NCBI GenBank assembly: GCA_903858055.1
Contig: CAIOHM010000314.1
Location: 1-18,024 of the forward strand
Reading direction: 5' to 3'
From: an uncultured delta proteobacterium
Lineage (GTDB): Bacteria; Myxococcota_A; Polyangia; Polyangiales; Polyangiaceae
DNA length: 18,024 bases
The stretch's first letter is position 1, and each line of letters begins with the position of its first letter. A program made the translations under genes and the position numbers. Positions 7,275 through 13,735 of the stretch are shown here, piece by piece. The notes beneath the pieces were generated by a model. The model was not told where the DNA came from. It saw only the letters and a program-made list of their open reading frames with translations, and ran no database searches.

Positions 7275-7508
7275 TCAGAGCTTCGCGACGTCGACGCCGT
7301 ATTCCTTCGCGTACGCGAGGAGGCCTTTTTTGTCGATCGTGCGGAGGTCACGCGTGGTGATGTTGAGACGGATGAACTTGCCGAGCTCGGGCACCCAGAG
7401 GCGGCGCTCCTGCACGTTCACGTTCTGCCAGCGCTTCGTCTTGATGTTGGAGTGGGAAACGTGGTTCCCCTTCATACGACGCTTGCCGGTGATTTCACTC
7501 TTCGCCAT
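7275..7508 (-). CDS. rpmB: 50S ribosomal protein L28, cysteine-free form
   Basis: The 77-residue protein begins MAKSEITGKRRMKGNHVSHSN and continues with KTKRWQNVNVQERRLWVPE and the C-terminal block LRTIDKKGL, which are the conserved blocks of bacterial L28 (large-subunit protein). It contains no Cys, so it is the zinc-independent type; many L28 proteins carry Cys pairs for zinc. The ATG at 7506-7508 has GAGG 6 nt upstream. The gene lies 55 nt after an amidohydrolase gene on the same strand, has a candidate promoter overlapping that gene's stop, and ends at a terminator, so it probably forms its own unit with some read-through. The usual neighbour rpmG is not in this window. Confidence 0.96.
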   Translation of the reverse strand: MAKSEITGKRRMKGNHVSHSNIKTKRWQNVNVQERRLWVPELGKFIRLNITTRDLRTIDKKGLLAYAKEYGVDVAKL

Positions 7509-7538
7509 TTCGAGCCTCAGAACGCTGGAGGGAGGCGT

Positions 7539-7567
7539 GGTGTAGCGGTGCCCGGCGCGCTTGTCAA
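7539..7567 (-). promoter_or_regulatory. Candidate sigma70 promoter for rpmB
   Basis: On the minus strand a perfect -35 TTGACA (7562-7567) is followed after exactly 17 nt by TACACC (7539-7544) as a -10. The predicted start site would be about 25 nt before the rpmB ATG. The TGA of the upstream amidohydrolase gene is inside the TTGACA. A perfect -35 is rare by chance in DNA this GC-rich, but the -10 matches TATAAT at only three positions. Confidence 0.5.
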
Positions 7568-8397
7568 CGCTTCGCGAGGGTCTTTGCAGCGGCACCAAGG
7601 CGCTCGACGAGGTCGGCGCAGGCTGCGCGCAGTTTTGCCAGGCTTTCCGGCTTTCGCTCGAGGCGGGTCTCGTCCATGTACAAGTCGCGGCAAAACTCGA
7701 GCTGGATCGCGTGGCAACGCCGGCGCGGGCGCCCCCAGTGCTTCGTCACCCAGCCGCCGCGGTACGGGTCGTCGTGGGAGAACGAGAGCCCCTGGTCGCG
7801 CGCCCACTCTTCCACGAGGGCGATGAGCCGCGGCGACGCCGTCGTGAAGCTCTGGGTGCCGGGGACCACGTCGGCGCGGCGCATGTGCCCTTGCCGTGTG
7901 GCCCCCACGCTCGGCATCGAATGCATCGCGAGCACCACGGCCACGCCATGGTCGTCGAGGCGCTCGTGCACGAGGCGCTCGAGCTCCGCGTGGTACGGGT
8001 CGTAGACCGCGCGCAGCCGCTCCTCCGCCTCGTGCTCGGAGAGCGCGCGGGAGAGCAGCTTCTCGCCGGCCGCCGTCGTGTGCCAGAAGAGGCCGTGGGG
8101 AAGGGAGACGTCGCTGCGGGCCCCTTCGACCGCACGAGCGTCGTACTCGTCGCGGCCGCGGTTCAAGTCGACGACGTAGCGCGAGACGTTGGCGCGCAGG
8201 AGCGCGGCCCCGCATTTGGGTGCATCTTGCACGAGCTCGTCGACGAACGTATCGGCGTCGCGCAAGACGCTGCGCTCGTTCGTCCGCAGGGGATCGGCCC
8301 AGGCGGGGGGGATCCAAACGCCGGCGTGGGGCACCTCGACGACCACCGGTGTCGCGGGGCTCTCCGGCGCGAACGGGTCGAAGGGTGGAATGCTCAC
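7564..8397 (-). CDS. N-formylglutamate amidohydrolase family protein
   Basis: The 277-residue protein shows the family's motifs in order: VEVPHAG (20-26), DADT (47-50), VDLNR (76-80), AMHSMP (158-163), PYRGGWVT (211-218) and QLEF (232-235). His and Glu residues in these motifs bind the catalytic zinc in characterised relatives. The family hydrolyses N-formyl-L-glutamate to glutamate and formate, the last step of one histidine degradation route (HutG type), although many members have other or unknown N-acyl substrates. No other hut genes are visible here, so the substrate is open. I chose GTG 8397 (reading MSIPPFDPF); GTG 8415 in the same frame would add six residues, and neither has a clear ribosome binding site. 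No signal peptide is seen. rpmB follows on the same strand. Confidence 0.86.
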   Translation of the reverse strand: MSIPPFDPFAPESPATPVVVEVPHAGVWIPPAWADPLRTNERSVLRDADTFVDELVQDAPKCGAALLRANVSRYVVDLNRGRDEYDARAVEGARSDVSLPHGLFWHTTAAGEKLLSRALSEHEAEERLRAVYDPYHAELERLVHERLDDHGVAVVLAMHSMPSVGATRQGHMRRADVVPGTQSFTTASPRLIALVEEWARDQGLSFSHDDPYRGGWVTKHWGRPRRRCHAIQLEFCRDLYMDETRLERKPESLAKLRAACADLVERLGAAAKTLAKR

Positions 8398-8415
8398 GCT
8401 TCGCGTGTAGCGCAC

Positions 8416-8575
8416 GCGAGGTCGCGCGGCCTCACCGGATTCGTGGGTCCGAAGGAATCGGCCGTTCGAGCCGCCTGGGAAGAGTCCGTTCGTATGCGAA
8501 ACATTGCGCTCGCGTCAGCTTTTTTACTGCGCGCGCCGCGGTCCGCGTTCATGATTCCGCGCCAAGAGGTTCCTC
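8416..8575. other. Divergent intergenic region
   Basis: These roughly 160 nt separate the minus-strand amidohydrolase from the plus-strand secreted hydrolase and must hold promoters for both. The only AT-rich element is CTTTTTTA near 8520-8526. AGAGG (8565-8569) is the ribosome binding site of the plus-strand gene. I see no convincing -35/-10 pair or operator. Confidence 0.4.
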
Positions 8576-9736
8576 ATGCTCCGTCGCTCCATCACGTCCT
8601 CCGCCTTCCTCGCTGGCCTCCTCGCCTCGTCGTCCGCCCTCGCCGCGAACTTCGCGCAGCCGGGCCCCGTGGCGTTCACCGAAGCCGCGCCGCCCACGGG
8701 CTTTCTGCCCGGCAACAGCGACATCAGCGTGATCGCGCCCACGGCCGCAGGCCAGTACCCGCTCGTGGTGGCCACGCACGGCTGGTCCGCCGGGCGCGTG
8801 AATCAGATGGGCTGGGCCCGGCACATCGCGAGCTACGGCTACGTCGTGATCGTCCCCGGGATGCCCAACCCGCTCCAGCCCGATCAGGCCGTGTGGAGCG
8901 CGAACATCCGCACGATCGCCCAGAACGCGACGAACGCGAGCCTCTTCCCGCAGCTCGCGGCGAAGATCGACAAGACGAAAATCGTCTACGAGGGCTTCAG
9001 CGCCGGTGGCCTGGCCTCGACGCTCGCGGCGAAGACGCTGGCCCCTACGCTCCTCGTGCTCCTCGACCCGGTCGACAACAACAACCAGGGCGCGACCGCG
9101 ATGCCCTCGATCTGCTCGCCCGTGCTGAGCTTCTTCACGGCGCCGTCCGCGTGCAACAACCAGCTCGGTTGGTCGGCCTACGCATCGACCGGCACCGGGC
9201 CCTTCGTGCGCATCGGCGTCAAGGCCTCCACCCACTGCGACGGAGAAGACGACGCGCGCGCCCTCTGCGGCACGTTCTGCGGCGGTGCGGCAAAGACCGC
9301 GAACCGCGACAACATCCGCAAGTACATGGTCGCGTACCTCGAGTGGAAGCTCCGCGGGAACGCCGAGGCGGCGGCGCTCTTCGCTCCGAGCGCGCTCAGC
9401 GCCGACACCGCCCTCGAAGGCACCTCCGTGGTCGATCGCCCCGCGTGCGGCGGCTCGCCTGCGGTGGACGCGGGGGCCCCTGCGCCCGTGGACGCGGGCG
9501 GCGGCACGAGCACCGACGCGGGTCTTCCTCCGGTGAGCGATGGCGGAGCGCCGAGCACCGAAGACGCCGGCACCACGGCCGACGCAGGTTCGTCGAACGT
9601 GGACGGTGGCGCGAGCGACGGTGGGACCACGGCAGACGGCGGTTGCGCGTGCAGCACCGTGCGCGCCGCGAAGCTCTCGCCGCTCGCGCTCCTCCTCGCG
9701 CTCGTGCCCTTCGCGCGTCGTCGCCGCTCGCGCTGA
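8576..9736 (+). CDS. Secreted alpha/beta hydrolase with MYXO-CTERM-like sorting tail
   Basis: The 386-residue precursor starts with a signal peptide (RR, then a hydrophobic stretch; predicted cleavage after SALA at about residue 23). The hydrolase domain (about 30-285) has VATHGWSAG as the oxyanion-hole region, GFSAGG with nucleophile S142, a likely acid D164 (LLDPVDNN) and a likely H220 (ASTHCDGE). This resembles the dienelactone hydrolase/chlorophyllase/PETase-like esterases. Several Cys suggest disulfides. Residues about 290-355 are an Asp-Ala-Gly linker with repeated DAG units. The last 32 residues are GGCAC, a hydrophobic stretch (LSPLALLLALVPF) and an RRRR end, the layout of MYXO-CTERM tails that are processed by myxosortases and anchor proteins on the cell surface. 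An esterase or lipase acting outside the cell is inferred; substrate unknown. ATG 8576 has AGAGG 6 nt upstream. Confidence 0.85.
   Translation: MLRRSITSSAFLAGLLASSSALAANFAQPGPVAFTEAAPPTGFLPGNSDISVIAPTAAGQYPLVVATHGWSAGRVNQMGWARHIASYGYVVIVPGMPNPLQPDQAVWSANIRTIAQNATNASLFPQLAAKIDKTKIVYEGFSAGGLASTLAAKTLAPTLLVLLDPVDNNNQGATAMPSICSPVLSFFTAPSACNNQLGWSAYASTGTGPFVRIGVKASTHCDGEDDARALCGTFCGGAAKTANRDNIRKYMVAYLEWKLRGNAEAAALFAPSALSADTALEGTSVVDRPACGGSPAVDAGAPAPVDAGGGTSTDAGLPPVSDGGAPSTEDAGTTADAGSSNVDGGASDGGTTADGGCACSTVRAAKLSPLALLLALVPFARRRRSR
9460..9645 (+). repeat. Degenerate DAG/DGG-coding linker repeat
   Basis: The segment encodes an irregular run of VDAG, TDAG, SDGG, EDAG, ADAG and VDGG units. This is a flexible, acidic, low-complexity spacer between the hydrolase domain and the cell-surface sorting tail. 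The units are imperfect at DNA level. Confidence 0.7.
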
Positions 9737-9750
9737 GCGGGCGCTCGCTG

Positions 9751-10545
9751 TCAGTTCAACCAGCGCCCACCTGGGCCGCGCTTCACGTCGTCGTCGTCGT
9801 CATCACGGCCGCCGGGAATCGCGCGCAGGTGGGCGACGTTGCGTTTGGTCGCGCGTGGTGCCTCGGGCATGGCCACGCGCTTGCCTCGCGCCGCGAGCCA
9901 GCGGAGCTTGAACTGAAGCCAGCTGCGCCGCAGCGGGGAAGGCGAGCCCGCGAGCGCCACGCCGAGCACCGACGCCACCAAGATGCCGAGCGAGCCCTCG
10001 GGCACGTCACCGGGGTACACGAGCCCCAAGAGCGCGAAGCCCACGGTCACCCAGACCATCGCGGAGCCCTTCACGGGCAGCACGAAGAACAGGCGAATCT
10101 CGGCGCGCGGGTTCTCGCGCCCCCAAGCCACCGTGAGGGCCGAGAGCAAGAGCCCGGGGCCGTAGTTCACGCCCGACCCGAAGCGGGGCACGAGGGCGCT
10201 CACGAGGGTCTCGAAGCCGAACGCGAGGACCGAGACTTGGAGCAGGAACGAGACGAAGCGTCGCGTGCCCCAGCGGTACTCGATGCTCGGGGCAAAGATG
10301 TAGAATCCAAGCAACGTGAAGAGCAGGTGCGTGAGCTGTGGCGCCGTAAGGAGCGACGCGGTGACGAGGCGCCAGAGCTCGCCGTGCAGCACGCGATCGT
10401 GGACGCATGCGAGGAGCGAGAACGCCGAGCCCGAGCCTTGGGCGCTCAGGGCACCGAGGATCCCCACGACGCCGACCGCGACGAGGAGTCCGCGCGTGGC
10501 CGGGCCAAGCGACGAACCAAAGGGGGCGCTCCAGTCGTTCCGCAT
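9751..10545 (-). CDS. Rhomboid-family membrane protein lacking the catalytic Ser/His
   Basis: The 264-residue protein has about six hydrophobic segments (near 18-38, 58-85, 97-120, 126-142, 150-176, 183-200). It follows rhomboid architecture: GELWRLVTASLL (55-66) is the loop-1 WR motif, LTHLLFTLLGFYIFAP (71-86) fits TM2, RWGTRRF (91-97) resembles the E..WG..RF motif, and RLFFVLPVKG (151-160) matches the loop after TM4. In active rhomboids TM4 carries the catalytic Ser in GxSG; here the matching stretch is YGPGLLL, with Gly at the Ser position. The TM6 His is also missing, as no His occurs between residues 160 and 238. I infer a pseudoprotease, perhaps binding membrane clients. The cytosolic tail is basic and then has six Asp in a row (248-253). 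It lies 74 nt after the kinase-like gene on the same strand, so co-transcription is likely. Confidence 0.78.
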   Translation of the reverse strand: MRNDWSAPFGSSLGPATRGLLVAVGVVGILGALSAQGSGSAFSLLACVHDRVLHGELWRLVTASLLTAPQLTHLLFTLLGFYIFAPSIEYRWGTRRFVSFLLQVSVLAFGFETLVSALVPRFGSGVNYGPGLLLSALTVAWGRENPRAEIRLFFVLPVKGSAMVWVTVGFALLGLVYPGDVPEGSLGILVASVLGVALAGSPSPLRRSWLQFKLRWLAARGKRVAMPEAPRATKRNVAHLRAIPGGRDDDDDDVKRGPGGRWLN

Positions 10546-10619
10546 GGTGAGGAAGCTACCAGGGAGTCGTCGCCAATGCTCGCGGCGCGAGCGAGCGTCG
10601 GTGTGCCGCGCGCGAGCCT

Positions 10620-11897
10620 TCAGACGCCGCGGAGGGCCCAGTCCGAGGGCGTGGGCTCGGCGATCGGGAGCTCGACGGTGCAGGTCGTCCCTTCGCCCTC
10701 GATGCTGTCGAAGCGCAAGGCCGCGCCGATCGAGTGGGCGATGCGCCGCGCGATGAAGAGACCGAGGCCGAGATCCGCGGCCTTGGGGGAGTCGATGGGC
10801 TCGGCGAGGAGTTCGAGCTGCTCGTCGCTCATGCCGAGGCCCGTGTCCGTGATGCGCACCCGCAGCGTGCCGAGGCCCGAGCTCTCGACGGCCACGGAGA
10901 CGGTGTTTTCGCCGGGGCGACCCGGGGGGATCGACTCGACGGCGTGGACGACGAGGTTCACGAAGAGGCGCGAGAGCTTGCCTTCGTCGCTCGCGACGAG
11001 TGGCACCTGATCGTAGCGCCGCACGAGGCGCGCGCGCTCGCGGAGCGTGAGCCGCGCGAGGTTCAGCGCCGAGTCGAGGGCCTTCACGACGTCGGTCTGG
11101 CCGGGGGCCGCGGCTTGCTGCTGGGCGAGCATGCGCACGTCCATCGTGATGCGGTCGACCTGCTGAGCGCTCGAGAGCGCCTCCTCGAGGGCGTCGCGGA
11201 TGGTCGCGAACGTGGAGGCGGGCAGCTGCTGTTCGGCCTCCGCCAACGACTTGAGCGCGAAGTCGAGGTTCGCGAGCGAGTTGGTGAGCGGCGTCGCGAT
11301 CTCTTGCGTGATCGCCGAAGTGAGCATGCCCACGCTCGCCATGCGATCGGTGGCCTCGAGCTGCGCACGCTGGCGGCGCAGGACGGTCACGTCGACGGCG
11401 ACGAGCACGGTGCCCACGTGCGCGTTGGCCTCGTCGAGGATCGGCGACGCGTGGAGCTCGATGATCACGAGGCGGTCGTCACGACGGCGCACGCGAAGCT
11501 CGAGCCCTTGGTAGCGGCGCCCTCGCGTGGCGAGCACCCAGTGCTCGCGCGCGGTCTCGTCTTCGTCGTCGATGAGGAACGGGATCGCGCGACCCACGAC
11601 GTCGCGGCGACGCCAGCCGAAGAGGCGGGACGCCTTCGTGTTCCAGCGGACGACCTGCCCCTCGCGATCGACGACGATCACGGCGTGCGGCAGCGCACCG
11701 AGGAGCACGGGCAAGATGCTGCTCGCGCGCAGCGGCGGGAGCTCGAAGGGGCGAACGACGCTCGCCACGGAGCGCAAGCGCGTGGGCTCGAGCTCGACGA
11801 CGGTGAGGTCGGTGAGCGTGCGATCGGAGCGCGCGGGAGCCTTCTTGGCTCGCGTGGTGCGCTTCGAAGATCGGCGTCGTGGTGCTGCGGCGGTCAT
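10620..11897 (-). CDS. PAS-domain histidine kinase homologue lacking the phospho-acceptor His
   Basis: This soluble 425-residue protein has no membrane segment. Residues 1-25 are Arg/Lys-rich and probably disordered. Residues about 60-172 form a PAS domain (PHAVIVVDREGQVVRWN, FGWRRRDVVG). Residues 185-260 are the dimerisation region, followed by an HATPase domain with intact G1 (DTGLGM, 351-356) and G2 (DLGLGLF, 375-381) boxes. Two key residues are altered. The H-box reads AITQEIATPL, with Gln198 (CAA at 11304-11306) where the autophosphorylated His should be. The N-box reads NLVVHA, with His318 where the second, Mg-coordinating Asn is expected. I infer that it cannot autophosphorylate and may be an allosteric partner or scaffold. 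I chose ATG 11897; ATG 11948 would add 17 residues. No response regulator gene is adjacent. Confidence 0.85.
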   Translation of the reverse strand: MTAAAPRRRSSKRTTRAKKAPARSDRTLTDLTVVELEPTRLRSVASVVRPFELPPLRASSILPVLLGALPHAVIVVDREGQVVRWNTKASRLFGWRRRDVVGRAIPFLIDDEDETAREHWVLATRGRRYQGLELRVRRRDDRLVIIELHASPILDEANAHVGTVLVAVDVTVLRRQRAQLEATDRMASVGMLTSAITQEIATPLTNSLANLDFALKSLAEAEQQLPASTFATIRDALEEALSSAQQVDRITMDVRMLAQQQAAAPGQTDVVKALDSALNLARLTLRERARLVRRYDQVPLVASDEGKLSRLFVNLVVHAVESIPPGRPGENTVSVAVESSGLGTLRVRITDTGLGMSDEQLELLAEPIDSPKAADLGLGLFIARRIAHSIGAALRFDSIEGEGTTCTVELPIAEPTPSDWALRGV

Positions 11898-12020
11898 GGC
11901 GTGCCCGCGAGACGACCTCGCGGTGACGGGAATGTAGCGCACCGCCATTTGAATGCGCGGGAGATTCACGGTACCGAGGCTCCGTCGCGGTTGGGTCGGA
12001 ACGCAGGAGATGGAGCGAAA
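11898..12020. other. Divergent intergenic region between the kinase-like and beta-barrel genes
   Basis: This stretch of 123 nt holds the start regions of two oppositely transcribed units. GGAG (12012-12015) serves the plus-strand ATG. I found no convincing promoter hexamers. The nearby kinase homologue makes shared control of the two units conceivable, but nothing in the sequence proves it. Confidence 0.4.
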
Positions 12021-13721
12021 ATGATGCGCACGAGCAGAGCGTCGGCGGTGCAGAGAAAGCGTCTGCTCATCGCGTCGAGTTTCTCCGTGCTTTCCACGGC
12101 TGTGTTCGACGCACGGGCGCACGAGGCGACCGTCGCGCAAGGTAGGTCCGACGGTCTCTCTGTCGCAACGCTGCTCACACGCCGCGACGACGATGCGCGC
12201 CTCCTCGATGCGCCGCCCGAAGACGATCTCGTGCGGCTTCTCGGTCACGGCGAGCTGCAGCTGCGCGGCACCATGCTCGCACCCCTCTCCCTCGACGCCA
12301 CGCCGAGCTACGCAAACGCAAACCCGGGGGCAACGAAGCAGCCGCTCGGTCAACGAGGCTACGGCACGCAATGGCTGCGCCTGCGCCCGACGCTCCAAGT
12401 GGGCAAGAACCTCCGCGTCGTGACCCAGACCGATGTCTTCGGCGGGCTCGTGGTGGGAGGGCTCACGCAAGACGTGAAGAGCGACAACACCCCGCGCGAT
12501 GCGTTCGACTCGATCGGCGCCGCGGAGCTTCGCTGGCTCTACCTCGAGTGGCTCACACCGGTGGGGCTCCTGCGCGTGGGCCGTCAGCCGAGCCACTGGG
12601 GCCTCGGGCTCGTCGCGAACGACGGCGATCATCGACCTCTCTTCGGCGACTACCGCAAAGGCACGATCAGCGACCGCATCGGCTTCGCGACGAAGCCGTT
12701 TGGGCGCGAGTCTCCGTTCGTGCTCGCGGTCGCGGGCGACCTCGTGCGCCGCGACACCTTCGCGAGCGAGTCGCGCGGCGATCACACCGTGCAGGGTGTG
12801 GTCGCGATGCTCTGGCAAGGCACGACGCTCGAGGCGGGGGCCTACGCGGCGATGCGGCGCCAGGCGAACGAGCGCACCAGCGTGCCCGGTGTTGCAAGTT
12901 ACACCGATCGCCTCGAGGCCGTCGTGACCGACGCGTACCTGCGTGCGGTGGCGCGCCCGCTGCCCGAGCTCGACGCGTTCTTCGGCGCGGAGGTGGCCTT
13001 CACGGACGCCACGAGCGACTTCCCGCGAACGGCGCAGCAGCTCCGTGAGGGGAGGCGAACGTCGATCCGCGGCCTCGGCGTACTCGCGGAGGTGGGCTTG
13101 CAGGCGGGTTCGGTCGCGCAAGAGGGATTGCGGACGCGCGCGCGCTGGGTCGCGAAGCTCGAGTACGGCTACGCGAGCGGTCAGGCCGATCCCTTTGCCG
13201 CAACGCAAACGCGCTTCTCGTTCGACCCGAACCACCGCGTGGGCCGCCTGCTCTTCGACGAGATCCTGCGCTTTCAGACCGCGCGCGCCGCGACCGCGAT
13301 CCAGGACCCTTACCTCGTGGCCGAGTCGCGTCCGATTCCAGGCATCGATCTCCTCCCCACGAACGGCGCGGTCACCGGCGCGAGCTACGTGAACCCGACG
13401 TTCGTGTTCCGCCCCGACGCGAGCGTCGATCTCGCCTTCGGACTCCTCGTCGCGCAGGCGACCTCGGACGTGGTCGACCCCTACCGCCTCGCCTCGACGG
13501 GCGCGTACGCAAACTACCAGGGCGGCGCACCGCGCGGCCGCGATCTCGGCGTCGAACTCGACTTTGGATTGGAAAAACGCTGGGTTGCGAGCTCGGGTAT
13601 CGTGCCGCAGCTCGGCTTTCAAGGTGCGGTGCTCGCGCCGGGCACGGCCTTCGCCGACGCGAAGGGCAACACCATCGCTCCGCCGTGGCTCCTCGAGGGG
13701 CGCGCCGGTCTTCAGTTCTGA
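12021..13721 (+). CDS. Outer-membrane beta-barrel protein
   Basis: Predicted 566-residue precursor. A basic N-terminus (QRKR) and hydrophobic stretch end at DARA, with likely cleavage after residue 33. The rest shows alternating polar/hydrophobic strands with many aromatic girdle residues (for example WLRLRPTLQVG, ELRWLYLEWL, WVAKLEYGYASG, VELDFGLEKRW). It ends with Phe (EGRAGLQF), the terminal signature recognised by the BAM machinery. Conserved-looking motifs include RVGRQPSHWGLG and DYRKGTISDRIGF. I do not recognise a characterised transporter; it may belong to the deltaproteobacterial TIGR04551 group, but this is unverified. ATG 12021 follows GGAG by 5 nt, and ATG 12024 is equally placed. 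The next gene starts 14 nt after the stop, with its ribosome binding site touching this stop (TGAGGAGG), so the two form an operon. A substrate channel serving the downstream lipoprotein is a reasonable inference. Confidence 0.82.
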   Translation: MMRTSRASAVQRKRLLIASSFSVLSTAVFDARAHEATVAQGRSDGLSVATLLTRRDDDARLLDAPPEDDLVRLLGHGELQLRGTMLAPLSLDATPSYANANPGATKQPLGQRGYGTQWLRLRPTLQVGKNLRVVTQTDVFGGLVVGGLTQDVKSDNTPRDAFDSIGAAELRWLYLEWLTPVGLLRVGRQPSHWGLGLVANDGDHRPLFGDYRKGTISDRIGFATKPFGRESPFVLAVAGDLVRRDTFASESRGDHTVQGVVAMLWQGTTLEAGAYAAMRRQANERTSVPGVASYTDRLEAVVTDAYLRAVARPLPELDAFFGAEVAFTDATSDFPRTAQQLREGRRTSIRGLGVLAEVGLQAGSVAQEGLRTRARWVAKLEYGYASGQADPFAATQTRFSFDPNHRVGRLLFDEILRFQTARAATAIQDPYLVAESRPIPGIDLLPTNGAVTGASYVNPTFVFRPDASVDLAFGLLVAQATSDVVDPYRLASTGAYANYQGGAPRGRDLGVELDFGLEKRWVASSGIVPQLGFQGAVLAPGTAFADAKGNTIAPPWLLEGRAGLQF

Positions 13722-13726
13722 GGAGG
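13721..13726 (+). promoter_or_regulatory. Ribosome binding site overlapping the beta-barrel gene stop
   Basis: AGGAGG begins in the last base of the TGA stop (13719-13721). ATG 13727 directly abuts it and is too close, whereas ATG 13736 has a 9-nt spacer. This decides the lipoprotein start and implies translational coupling. Confidence 0.8.
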
Positions 13727-13735
13727 ATGCACACC

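Noticed and set aside
9737..9750. Terminator between the convergent hydrolase and rhomboid genes
   Set aside because: Only 14 nt separate the genes. GAGCGGGCGCTC nearby is a 5-bp stem with a 2-nt loop and no T-run on either strand.
7561..11010. Long plus-strand open frame over 1100 codons
   Set aside because: It runs antisense to the amidohydrolase and rhomboid genes and out of frame through the secreted hydrolase. Its product is Arg/Ala/His-rich with no domain.
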